Made by a program: the position numbers and the translations under genes. Below, piece after piece: positions 10,851 to 22,960 of a stretch of 64,000 nucleotides of DNA (positions are counted from its first letter, which is position 1; each line of letters begins with the position of its first letter). A model generated the notes under the pieces. The model ran no database searches. It worked only from the letters and a program-made list of their open reading frames with translations, and was not told where the DNA came from. The stretch is from Cycas panzhihuaensis (Eukaryota > Cycadophyta): assembly GCA_023213395.1 (NCBI GenBank), contig CM041465.1, positions 20,274,001 through 20,338,000 on the forward strand. Reading direction: 5' to 3'.

Positions 10851-13470
10851 GAGTTCGTTGTTCAGGACAACTCCTCAAAACATCCATCAAAGACATTCCT
10901 GCAGTGATAGTATGGAGCTCGTCAACGATAGAGAAGGGCTTACCCTTTGTAGTAGGTTGGGTAAGCGCCCTTCGAAAATCGTAATGACCAGGACGCATGG
11001 GAATGGCCTTGGGAAAAAGTGACACTTCTGGGGGAGGGTTCTCCAGAAGAGGATCAGAATGAGGAATAGAAGAAGAAGCACGAGCTGCTTCTTTAGCGAC
11101 TTGAGACTGAGTAAGGGCATACAAAGGAGTAGCCTTAAGCATTTGGATCACCTTTTTCCCCTTAGTTTGGGACTGCAAAGGTGATGGAGTGCGTCGGTGA
11201 GGGGAACACGAAGAAGAAGATGAATCCCAGGCGCCCTTCCTTTTATCACGGGAAGGACAGGAATTCAGTGATCTTCCCCAATTCTGGTTGTTTTTGGGCT
11301 GAGTATTACGATCACGTTCCCCATGCTTAGGAAACGGATCCTTGTGGACTGGTTGGTCTAGATTAGGCCTTGAGGCCCATTTGGGGGATGAGTCATGTTG
11401 AGGGGCATCCCTGGGATGCTAGGCCCTACAATGTGAGTCATCATGGAAACACTCCCCATGAATGGAACACCACTTCTTCTCAAGCAAAGAATCTATATTC
11501 CTTGCTTGAGAGGACTAGGTGTTACTATTCCTAGGGAGAGAGGCTTGGGTAGCTTGTTCAATTTGTTTGTTAGAAGTTGGTGATGAAGGAGCTTGTAGTT
11601 TGAGTTCCTTCATCATACATTCGAATGAACATATAGTAGATGTAAGCGGATTTGGGGTCTTCTCAGTTAGATGAGATAAAGACCTAGAAGATTGTTGGGG
11701 TTTAGTCTCTTTAGTTAGAGGTGGTGCCTCACAATGCTATGAGGGCTTGAGAGGCTTCTTGAGTCCAGCCTGGATCCCAATAGCCTTAAGCACTAAGCAC
11801 TTTGCAATAGCAGAGTCACATGTAGTTGCCCTTATTTTAAGGACTTCTACATGGACTTCGGGGTGAAGTACGTTAACGAAGAGGTCCCTCTTCAATTCCT
11901 CAGGCAATGCAGCCTTAGTGGAATGAAGAAGGTCATGGAACTGCTACACAAAGTCACGATCCATTTCATCATGACCTTATTTAAGTGATAGAAGAGATTT
12001 CATTCCACTTTTAAATGGGCGAGCAACATCAAAGTAATTAATGAACTCATCCATAAGTTGCTGGAACGAGAAAATGGAATGAGCTAGAAGGCGATAAAAC
12101 CGCTTAAGGGCATCTCCTTGTAAAGATCAAGGGAATAGTTTCATCAAGATGTGGTCATAGGCCCAGTAATCAATACATGCCATAGAGAAACTATGGACAT
12201 GCTCTACTGGGTCTTGCGAGGAAGTTCCATCAAATTTAGGAACTTCGAGAGGGTGAGATGGTAAGTTGGTTCTTAACGCCTTAAGAGACAATGGCGTCGA
12301 TCTATAATCCATGAAGGGGCATACCCTTGCATGGACCATAGGATCGATAAATAGTAATGAGCAAGGAACAGATAGGGGTGGTAAACCCATCCCTCTTTAT
12401 GGAAGCACCCCTTACTAGAAAGGGACTTGAGGATATACACCTTGAAAGGATGTTGAGTTCCCTTGCAAAGGGGTAGCATAAGGGGCTATGCTAGATGGTG
12501 GAAAATGAGGGCGTGGGACCAGGTTTTTCCCATATGGGCCACCTATAGGTGATGCAACCCCATATAGGTATAGTAGGTCCACCCCATAAGCTAGAAGGTG
12601 GTTCCCTTTACCCTACCCCCAAGGTTGAGAGATATAACCTAGGGGGACGTAAAGAGAAGAACTATTAAGTTGGTTTTGGGGATACGTGGGAGCGAGTCCC
12701 ATATGACTAGTGGTGGTAGTGTTAGTAGGACCTCTAGGCCTACTAGGAAACGTATGTGCCACATTAGGAGGTGGCACATTCGCTTGGCTCAGAAAAGATA
12801 TGCTAACCGCAAGCTGGGAGAAAGATATACAGCAAGAGGGTCTTGAAGAACTAGGACCATGATGAGGAATAGAAGGTACAACATTCATCCCTAAGGTTGG
12901 TGTAGGAATGGAGTGGGACGAATGCACAGGAATGAAAGGGTTACTTGTTGTGGGAGGTATAGGTGTAGATGAAGAAAGTGGGATAAGAGCGAATGAAGAA
13001 GGCACTCCACCACGCAACACATCTTCAAACCACCTAGGATGTGATTGAAGACAAGCTACTCGGAAGCACTTTCTAATAGCTTCAACCACATCAGTGGGAG
13101 GGGTATCTACGTGATCATAAGAGGTGGAGGGGACCTCAAATGACATAGACCCCTCAGGGCTCTCCTTATAAGAATCACCAATAGGGTGGTGAACCTCAAG
13201 AGGAGATGAGTCTTCTACCACATGAGTAGAAGGATGGATGTCAAGGGGGTGATGTTGATCACCCAGGTAGTAGATAGGATCATCACCCTCTTGGGTGGAT
13301 CCTAGAATAGATGCAGGGAATTCATGAGTTTCGGAGGCAAAGGCATGATAGGCCCAATCAGAAGGGTATCCTTCCATGGTCGAATCAAAATCTGACATTG
13401 AAAAAGGATGATACCTAGGATCTTCTAACAATGGAGGCAAACCACGTAGGCAACGAGAGAAGCATCGCAT
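10851..13470 (-). pseudogene. Element A gag (capsid and nucleocapsid)
   Basis: One reading phase runs from 13470 down through protease, interrupted by stops (for example just below 12613 and near 12125). Residues from 13470 to 12613 are Ser/Pro-rich without recognisable domains. A Retrotrans_gag-like core follows at about 12246..11840: VPKFDGTSSQDPVEHVHSF, MACIDYWAYDHILMKLFP, then LMDEFINYFDVARPF. A zinc knuckle CSIHGECFHDDSHC (C-x2-H-x4-H-x4-C) lies at 11428..11469; this CHHC form, rather than CCHC, is typical of Tat elements and is repeated in B. The true start is uncertain; the ATG at 13470 is only 166 bases inside the LTR edge. Confidence 0.85.
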
Positions 13471-13599
13471 ACAAAGCTTGCCAACACTTTACAAGAAGGA
13501 AAAAGCTATAAAGAGTGCACGTTGGGGGTTGCCCAACAAAGGAGATAAAGTGGAAGGAACTATTATAAGGTGGTAATATCAACAGGAAGGGATGAGAAC

Positions 13600-13636
13600 T
13601 AGCTCCCTTACTGGCAAGTCCCGGTATGGTCATCAC
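13600..13636 (-). other. Element A leader edge and putative primer-binding site
   Basis: On the minus strand the LTR (ending ATCCA) is followed by GTGATGACCATACCGGGAC. Element B has GTGGAAACCATACTAGGGAC at the same place. The two are conserved, but they do not match the initiator-Met primer sequence TGGTATCAGAGC, and I cannot name the tRNA. Confidence 0.45.
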
Positions 13637-16384
13637 TGGATGCACGTCTATGGGATAGTCACCTAGCTTAGTAGGAATAGTGAGGATGATCGATAGCGGT
13701 ATCGAGGGTATGGATAGAAACCTACAAGCAAAGCGAGTACCACGCAGGGCACCCCATGCATCGGAGCGTAAGTTCGGGACCTGCGGATGATACCCAACTA
13801 CCTGAGAATGGTTCCCCACCTCAGAGAGAAAGGGGGAAGGTGAGAGAGGTAGCTTGGATAGACTTAGGAGGAAAGTCCTCCCACCCTTGGATGGCCGGAA
13901 GGGAAGGAAGAGGATCGTCAAGGGTTTCCCTATGATAGAGGGAAATAAGGGAGCAAGGTAGGCAATAGCCTATGGTGCAGCTAGGATCTTCTCAGTTATT
14001 TGGCCAAGTAAACAGAGCTGAGAAGAGGAGAAGGGAGTAGGAGTGGACAATAATCCCAAAATCTCCCTTAATGGTTCGACCGAGAAGGCCAGAGTGATAT
14101 CGCATGTGCAAGCAAACAAAATCAAACAAAAGACAAGCCAAAGGGGGGCAAGGATTGGGTTTGCAAGCTGAGGAAAAGGTGAAGGGAAAATCTTCTAAAG
14201 TCCTTTCCTTAAGTGAATATAGTGTGTAAAGTGCAAATAAATAAATGTGAGTAAAGAGGTTAATTTCCTTTTCTCTTTTATGTTTGACCTATTTAACTAA
14301 TGCATAGACCACAACTAAAAGCGCGAAAAGGAAAGCGAAGGCAAAAGAAAGAAGTACATACCTGGGAGGGTAGTGGTCGATAAGAGACCTCATCCATGTG
14401 CCACTCACATCCTCACCAAGCGCACAGATGATGGAGGGGCTTCCTTACCTTCCCCTTGCGAAAGGAAAAAAGAAAGGAAACAAAAGTGAAAGCAAAGAGC
14501 AAAACAAAAGAAACCTTACCTGGATTCAAGTGCTTAACACCTTTGCGAGAGTAACACAACAACTTGCACATGCACAAACCTATCCCTTCCAAGAAAGGAC
14601 TGCAAGAGATAATCTATGTACATGCAAGTGTATATAAGTGTTGTTAACGTTAGAATGTTAAAGAAAGACAATTACTGCAACAAACTCTAAAAACCCTCTC
14701 TCAAACAAGGCTAGACACGAAGTGAAATGGTGCAAGGGAAGCCTTAGGATGGCTAACCCTCCACTGAAATCTCCACATGACTCATAAACATAGCAAGGTA
14801 GTGGGTAAAAGCCACTAAGGATAGCCAAAGATGCCAAAGGGAAAGTAACAAAGTGTTGAGTGGTAAGCAGGACGCAAAGTTGCTATGGGTAGCAATTCGA
14901 TGCCCAAGCCCTTGCTAGAGAACAAGGGGTACCCAACAACACGAGGGACTCTATAGGGGTCCAAACGAGGGTGAGCAGGCCTAGAATCAGCGCAGTAAGT
15001 AGCTATATATGCTGACAATCCATCGCTAGCCTAGGGCTCAATCTCTCCTAGTAATCTCAAGAAGAACATGGGATGAGAGAAGAGAAGGTGGTAAGGGATT
15101 ACCTTTGGAGAGAAGGACTGAAAGGGGGGCTGCCCTGCCTTACTCTCTTTACCCAACCTTGGGACTCTTCTCTCACTGTTCTCTTGAAGAAAACCAGTAG
15201 AGGGAAAGTGGAGCCAAGAAGCAACAAATAAGATACAATGGAAAGATAGCTTTTCAATGGTGAGAACTAAAGGAAATGAGTAAATAAAGCAAGAAATGGG
15301 TCCAAACAGGGAGTAACTCACAAAAAAATAGAAGAAAGAAGTTGGTAAGACCTGCTAGATGGATGTATGATAGACCTGGGCCTGCTAACAACAAGAAGGA
15401 GGTCCCCTGCAAGGGTTTGCAGGAGGCAAATCCAACGGATAGCTGAAAGGAGCATTGTTGGGCACGTTATGGAGGAATCAGCACCAAAAATACTTGATGG
15501 AACTTGGAGAGAGGCTTCCCACCATGGAAGCAAAGAGTTACAGGGGTATCCTGGCCTGAGATTACAGGAATCGTAGGCCTGCAGAAACACCTATGACAGA
15601 AGGAGTTGGAGAGTAGAAGTTGCAATAGAAGTCGTTGTGTTTTTTGAGTAAAAATGACCTAAGAAATCCCTTAAAATGATGAGGGTTTGAATACTTATAT
15701 CTACACCAGCCCTAAGAGGATGAATAGAGTGTGGATAGGGCTGAGGTGGATGTGAGACCATGTGGCAATTTTGCAGAAAAAGCAAAAATTACCATGACAG
15801 ATTTTAAAAAATAACTCATGACAGTCGCACTGCAGTAAACTTTATGGTACCGTAGTAAACGTCGCGGTACCACTAAGTTTACAGTGGTGCGAGACCAGAA
15901 AGCCAGAATGGAAAATTTCTAGGTTCTAGGAGCTTTGGGAGATGATTTGATAAGCTTAGGAGGGCCGCCTCCCATCTAGGTGGTGAGACACCCGTAAAGC
16001 ACCGGATGAGGCAAGCAAAGCATCGATGAGCAAAGAGTCCTAGAATGAGGTGTTAAAAGCTCAAGGTCAAGGCATGAATGGATCATACAGACCAAAAGGG
16101 ACTAAGGCAGTGTGGAGACAATGTTGAAGGTCGTATAGTACTATGGGGCCATCTACCTTGCAGAGAGGTAGGTCCCACTGGGTCATCATAGGCTCATGAT
16201 ATGACAGGCAGTATGAATAGGTAACAAAATGCAAAGTGACCATGCAAAATGAAGCAAACAGTCATGTAGAGAGGCAATGCTTCTATCAACATTTCCAACG
16301 AAATGATGAAAGTAAAAAGGGAGAAGCATACCTGAGCTTACCTAAGTCGATTTATTCATATCCATTCTCGGTAGCCGAGAAACA
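13637..16384 (-). repeat. Element A, 5' LTR (2748 bp)
   Basis: Direct repeat of 576..3302, starting TGGATGCACG and ending GAGAAACA. It is the transcription-start LTR for A's minus-strand genes. It carries two GGTACC sites (15846 and 15866) inside an imperfect palindrome flanked by GTAAACTTT and AAGTTTAC. Its outer edge joins element B's antisense frame through the GTATG duplication. Confidence 0.93.
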
Positions 16385-16389
16385 GTATG
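16385..16389. repeat. Target-site duplication of element A, right copy (GTATG)
   Basis: Identical to 571..575 and directly after the LTR end at 16384. Confidence 0.95.
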
Positions 16390-18110
16390 TGTTCCATCTC
16401 GCATAGGTGGGAGATGTCACCATCACACTAGGAGATATCAAGAGGATCCTGGCAATAGCAGTAGGAGTGACACTAGAATATCTGAGTATTTTACCTAGCA
16501 TAGATGCTACCCATAGGGAGGTAACTAGATTTTTCATAGGAAAAGGCTAATAGGATTAGTAGGGTATATCTATCCAAACTATGGTTTTATCAAGAGTTCC
16601 TTGTGTGAGGAAACTCATCACTTTGGCTATTTTGTTCTAGATATCCTAGAAATAGAATTACAGGGAAATCCTCGAAGGATGGATGATGACAATTAGGAGA
16701 TGCGAGGCTAGGGAGAGATTTGACTAGGCTACCATAATAGTAGTCAACATAGTTTCTTAGCTGGACTAGATATGAGTAATAGGGAGAGGAGGTTTCTCTT
16801 ATGGCATGCTACTCCAGTGTTGGTTCTTTGATCATTTTAGAGCTTTGGCACCACCAAGAGGGCCTCATCTTATCTCAACCAGAGCCCCTATGATACATAG
16901 GTGGAAGACTATATTCAAAGGGATTGAAGACCAGGTCCACGTGAGATGATCTATGGCAGTGACATCACTAGATCTCTTAACCCTAATGGACTAAATAATG
17001 GATCCTTACTGAGCGATCTACTGGGAAAGAAATGACAAGGGAGGAGAGCTAGGAGACGAGCCTGATAAAGGCAAAGATGATGGTGGCAGTGATGAAGAAG
17101 ATGGAGAAAGTTCATCTAGGGCTACAAGAGATGAGGTAGGTCCATCAGCACTAGTAGGAGGAGAGAGGCCACTACGAGGACTAGCAGGTAAAGAGAGGGT
17201 TGTAGGTAGATTCTGAGTAGCAATCATGGCCATGGTGGTAGCGATAGAGGTAACAATTATCACAAAAGATCGAGGGATCCTAGGAGAGAAGGGATTAGAT
17301 GGAGAAGACACCATGGTAGCCTAGGAGGTAGGCAAGGAGGTAGTGTTACAGATCAAGGAGGTAGAGATGATAGCAAAGGGAGTTATAGTTGAGGAGGAGA
17401 TCATCTGGGTGGAGGATCAAATCATCCCAGGAGGTGAGAATCTACCTTGACTTCATCTTTTGTTTGATCATTTGTTGCTTTCCTAGATGATTTTATTTAT
17501 TTCTTGATGCTTTCATATATATATACTCCAGACTAACTTTTAATATGCATGGTTTGGTAGGGAGAGATGAGATGGTGAGATTATTGGAGGTGATAGTACA
17601 TGAGTTATTACCCTAGGTCTATGTAGAGGGATAACCTCCCATCTTGGTGAGTGATGAGCCCCAATCGATGGGGCTACATACAACAGTATTTACCCCATTG
17701 ATCTGGGCCAAGGATATATAGGTGGTAGAGTCCCAGGAGCTCTAGGTAAGGATCACTTAGCTATAGGGCACCCATGATAGGCTATAGGTAGAGAGGGACC
17801 AACTAGTGTTGGAGAGGGACACCCTGTAGGGCTAGATGCGAGGGCCAAAGGCCTAGTTAGGAGGAGTAGGCGACGATGCTAAGAGTAGGATCTAGATCAC
17901 CATGCTAGAGGAGAGACTCTACAAAGCTGAGAGGGAGAGGGATCACATGCAAGCTAGGTATGATCGACTAGTTGACCATATAGCTACTAGGTCATCACAT
18001 AGAAGGACACACATGAGTATGATGACCCAGAGGAGACCTCAAGATGAGGAGAGCAAGGTAGGGACCTCATAGTGGAAGGAGTCTAGGAAGGATGTGGTCC
18101 CTCAATGAGG
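16390..18110 (+). pseudogene. Element B antisense PMD-like frame, main part
   Basis: Continues from 575 in the same frame. VFHLA then VGDVTITLGDIKRIL matches A's PMD motif region. Further shared blocks are THREVTRFFIG, VRKLITLAILF, CWFFDHF and MIHRWKT (near 16890..16920). An acidic, low-complexity Asp/Gly/Glu stretch follows (17040..17110). A coiled coil, LEERLYKAERERDHMQARYD with RLVDHIATRSS after it, lies at about 17908..18000. Many TAG and TAA codons stand where A or the consensus has CAG or TGG. The frame is antisense to B's pol and ends shortly before 18120. Confidence 0.75.
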
Positions 18111-18962
18111 GATTCAACAAATGAGTGGATGATACCCCTTGAGGGCATGGCATCCAGGAGATTTATATATTATGTATTTTAAGAGTTTGTAGAGAGAGTT
18201 TTCACCACATGTAGACATATGATTGTACTCCTCCCTATAAGGATTCTGGCTTCTAGAGGCATATTGCCTAGATGATGTACTATATGATTGTGTTATACCA
18301 TATGACTTTATACATATATAGATGGGGGCCAATTAGTACCCCATTTTGATACACGATGATGATGTTATGATGAGTTTGTGATGCTATTACTTTGTTATGT
18401 AGTTTGCTTATTTATATAATACATAGAGAGATGAGCATATGCATATAGATGCAGGTGCATGGGTGCATAAGGAGTTATATATTTAGATAGTTTTAGTTGA
18501 TTATTATGCATGCTTTTTATTGGATCATATATAGATGACACTCATGCTTCCTTTCATATGATGCTATACTCATACTAGGCATACATAGTTACCATGTATA
18601 TTGATGATAGATACATATGAGGCTAGGAAGGGCGTTACACATGTTCCTCAGAAGGAGCATAATAGATATGCAAAGGAAGCAATGACTAGGAAACAAAGGG
18701 CCCTAATTTGGGAAGCGACTCCATGCTTGAAAGCAAAGGAAGTTTGCTTACCCAACTAGGAAAAGAAAGAATATCTCCCTTGGGAGGGAGGCAAGAGATG
18801 CAATAGCAATAGCAGATTTGAAAGGATGAAGAACCACTTTAAAAAATCATCACACCTATGACTAGGGAAAGCAATGATATGCTTAGAGTGGTAGTTTAGG
18901 CTCATTTCAGAGTGTGAGAGAGGGTGTGTGCCCATCCTACTTGAGAGTATAAGGGGTCATAT
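18111..18962. other. Element B spacer between antisense frame and integrase
   Basis: AT-rich and non-coding by my reading. Contains the TATATAGATGGGGG stretch (about 18315) conserved with A (6310..6330). Confidence 0.5.
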
Positions 18963-20220
18963 TTATAACTTTAGGAATTTACCATTCATAGCATGTTTGA
19001 ATTTAAGGCCCTCCAAAGTTGCTATCCTATAAGTGCCATTATCAAGGCTCTTAAGAATGATGAAAGGGCTAACCCATGTAGTCCCAAACTTGGATAAGTG
19101 ATCATGGATATACTCAAGCTTGAGGATATGGTCCCTAGGGTTTAGAGGGTGAGGATGAAGATGTTTGTCATATGTTCTTTGCGCCCTAGCCTTAGAGGCA
19201 AGGTTTGCTTGATAATCCATCAAGCATTTCTCATCCAAGGTTTCAAGGTCAAGGAGGCAAGCTTGATGGCATGATTCCTCATCGATGAGACCTCAAAGGG
19301 AAACTTGTAAAGAGGGGATTTTAACTTCCAAAGGGAGTACCACTTTCCTCCTATATATGAGGGAGAATGGGTTCATCCTTGTAGTTGTGCAAATGTAAGT
19401 GCAATATGCCCACAAAGCATAAGGAAGTTAGAGGTTCCAATCCTTTTGGGATTGAGTGACCATTTTCTTTAAGATGTTAATAAGGGTTTTGTTAAAAGAT
19501 TCAATCTAGCCATTAGCCTGGGGGTAATAAGGAGATGAGGTTTTGTGGGATATCCTAAACTTCCCATAAAGTTCATCCATCTCCTTATTACAAAAAGGAG
19601 TACCATTATCTGTGATTAGGATGTATGGGACTCCAAATCAATAGATAATATGTAGGTAAATAAAAGTGGCTATGGTCTTGCTAGTAATAGATGATAAGGA
19701 GACCGCTTTGGCCTATTTAGGAAAATACTTTGTAGCAATCAAAATAAACTTATGTTGCAATGAGGAAGGTAGGGTTATGGCTCTGATGAGGTCTAATCTC
19801 CATTGGCAAAATGACCATGGAGAAATGATCTGATGTAAGGCCTCAGAAGTTGAATGAATGATGTTGGCATGCTTTTGGCACATACAACAATGTAACACAT
19901 ATGCATGGGCATCTTTGAAGAGGGATGACTAGTAATATCCCATGCAGAGGATCCTCTGGGCCATGGATTGGCCTCCAAAGTGGCCCCTACAAATGTCATT
20001 ATGGCACTCGCAAAGTATTTGGTTCACCTCGTCAGGGTTGATATAGTAAAGGAGGACCCCATCGAAGGATCTCTTATATAATACCTCCTCTATAAGGAAA
20101 TAATTCCTAGCAGTAGACCTAACTTATGACTTCACCTTATCACTAGCATTAGGATGGTATTACTACTAGGTAAGGTATTGTATAATGTCTACATACTATT
20201 TACTACTAGCTAATGGATGG
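18963..20220 (-). pseudogene. Element B integrase
   Basis: Same domain order as A. The C-terminal part at 19238..18963 reads QANLASKARAQRTYDKHLHP, PRDHILKLEYIHDHLSKF, VSPFIILKSLDNGTYRIATL; the usual GPF is SPF here. The core is more broken than in A, with stops inside the DDE region (about 19480..19720). The N-terminal zinc region is recognisable near 19850..20000 only in pieces and in shifted frames. Confidence 0.85.
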
Positions 20221-21693
20221 GGTGATGAGTCTTTAATGGAAAACATAGGCTCATCGGGCAAGGAGTCATTAACTAAAACATTAGAAGAGTTAGGAATAGG
20301 AGCATCAGCTAGTTGTTCAACAACTACCATTCTTTTATTTGATTTCCTATTAATGATTTAAAGGTCATACTCTTGAAGGAGGATAGCCCATTTACCAGTC
20401 CTCCCAGTCAAGTTAGATTGAGTTAAGATGTACTTCAAGTGATCAGATTGAATGATCACCTTAGTGGTATTACCAAGCAAGTAGTGCCTAAATTTCTTAG
20501 TTGCGCAGACTAAGGAAAGGCACTCCTTTTTAGTGGGAGAGTAGTTAAGCTCAGTGGTGACTAGCATGCAAATGATAAAGTAAATGGCTCGCTTGGTTCC
20601 TAAATAATCTTCATGGGTGAGCATAGCCCCCAAGGATTCATCAATGGTCTAGGTATAAAGGATGAAAGGATAGTTGAAGAGAGGAGGCACCAAGATTGGG
20701 GTGAAAGCCAAGGCTTTCTTAAGCTTTTGGAAAGCTTCTTGGGCCTTAAGAGACTAAACTAATAAAGTTGCCTTCTTTAATATGTTAGTAAGGGGTTTGG
20801 TGTTCATGGTGAATTTTGCCAGGAAATGCCTAAGAAAACCTAACATACCCAAAAATGACTTGATTTAGTATTGTGTTTTGATCAGAGGCATATCAAGGAT
20901 GGCCTTGACCTTATTAGGGTTGATCTGTATTCTTTGTTTAGAAATAAGGAACCTAGGAGTTTGCCAACAGTTATGGCAAATACATATTTGAGTGAGTTTA
21001 AGCTGACATGGTATTTGTAGAACCATGTGAAGATGGCAGGCAAATCCTTGGGGTGATGGTCCCTCTTACAGGAGAGACCTATCATATCATCCATGAAGAC
21101 CTTGAGGGTTTTATTTATAAGGTCATGGAAAACAAATTACATCACCCTTTGGTAAGTGGTGCTTATATTTTTAAGTCCAAAAGGAATTACTTTATAAGTA
21201 AAGGTGCCTTAAGGAGTAGTGAAGGCCATTTTGTGATGGTCTTTAGGGGATATCTAGATCTGGTTATAACTAAAGAAGCCATGCATCAAAGACATGACTT
21301 CAAATTTGGTGGTGCGATCAATGATTTGATCGATGAAAGGTAAATGAAAATTATCTTTAGGGCATGCATTATTGATGTCTTAGAAGTTAATGCATATCTA
21401 AATCATTCCATTCCTTTTAGTAATATGAATGATGTTGGAGACCTATTTAGGGTAGTCGATAGAAGTAATTAACCTCGTGTCTAAGAGTTTTTGATTTCCA
21501 TCTTAACAATAGTAGATAGATTGGGATGGAGGGGGCATTGCTTTTATGGCACAGGGCAAGTACCTGGGATGGTTGTTAGATTATGGGTGATGATTAAGGG
21601 ATCTATTCCCTTCATGTCAATGTAATCCCATGTAAAAACTTCATAGAATTCCTAAAAGAGGGGGGTGTATTCCTCCATTTCTTTAGCTAAACA
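20221..21693 (-). pseudogene. Element B reverse transcriptase and RNase H
   Basis: RT retains the FMDD box (21086..21097) in VFMDDMIGLS and the LNSLKYVFAITVGKLLGSL block after it (21094..20882). RNase H at 20633..20358 reads AIYFIICMLVTTELNYSPTK, KECLSLVCATKKFRHYLLGN, VIIQSDHLKYIL. Several stops and frame changes separate the pieces. Unlike A, the junction with the protease linker stays in frame (GNAMCMGATKGIILIPSKAI), which shows A's shift there is a secondary loss. Confidence 0.88.
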
Positions 21694-22960
21694 TTATGCT
21701 CCTACCTTTATAGCCTTGCTAGGGATAAGGATGATGCCCTTAGTTGCCCCCATGCACATGGCATTCCCCTCTTTGAAATAGAGGGGGGCTTGGTTAATGG
21801 GAAGGGGTAAAGAGGAACTAGGTTGGATTGGGTCATCTAGAGGTGATCTAAGGGCTAGGACCTTTTGGTAACTAAGATTATGGTGACCAGGAGGAAGATT
21901 AGGTGTAGAGCCCACTAAGTGCTCTAGCAACACCTCACTATTCTTGAAGCAATCTACCCCATAAATAGTTTTTCTTAGGGAAGATGAGGAAGGAGAAGTG
22001 TGGGGAGTGGTGGGTCCATAACAATCAACCCATCATTCAATGTAATCAAGAAACTCTTCGGAAGAGTTAGAAAGAATCCTCCTATGGCATGAAACAGGAG
22101 GCTCCCCACCTTCACCATTTAAGGGAAATGATGAGGTGGATGATGAAGTAGTGTGGGAGGTCACATAAGATGTGGGAAAGACCATGCATGATTCAACAAG
22201 AGAATTGGGCTCCTCAATAGAAGAGGTTCCAGGTTGGGGCCCATGGAAAACCAAACACTCCCAATGAGTGTTTAGGAGGGATATGGGATGAAGAAGGTCC
22301 TCATCCTTATCATCGGACTCATTGTCACTTAAAACAGTGAGGTACCCATAGCTCCCTATACCAATAGGAGCAAAATAGATAAGGTTAGAAGAGGAAGAGG
22401 AAGGTCCTTCCTCTAAGGAGGATGTGCTAGGGATATTGATCGTGCAGGTGGAGGCATGAGCGGATGGGCCCTTATTACCCTCCAGTGGGTCACAGGCCAC
22501 CTAACGAGACTAGTGTGATTAATTAATTGGAGGAGCCTCATGAGAAACAACTTTCATTCATCCTTCATATACGAATTTAAGCTACCCCTAATACACGAGC
22601 ACGCAACTCCCATCTACTCAAGCTATGGACATCCTAACAATAGGTTGTAGTCCACATTTACATTGAGGACCACTATGTCAGTAAGGATGGTTTTATCCTC
22701 AAGAGAAAGGGGGATTAAGATAAAGCCTAAGGGCATCTTCTTGCTACCATCCTAGCCCTAGAAATGCCATATAACTAGCTTAAGAACTACTATGCCCAAC
22801 TCCTCCATGATGCATAGTGGCATAGCATTGACAGAAGAATTATTATCTATAACAATCCTTCTAAGGGTACACTTAGCAGTGTTGATGGATATGGTGAAAG
22901 GGTAATGCCATTGGCATTCCCTTTCACTGATAAGAGGGAGATCTTTAAGGTTGAAAGTAA
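21694..22960 (-). pseudogene. Element B protease and linker
   Basis: Active-site region VIDNNSSVNAMPL, with DNN at 22839..22847 where A has DNG, so the glycine of the motif is lost. The DYNLLLG block is recognisable, followed by a Ser/Pro/acid-rich linker open at 22500..22033 and 21933..21694 ending in the FKEGNAMCMGA motif shared with A and C. Confidence 0.8.
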
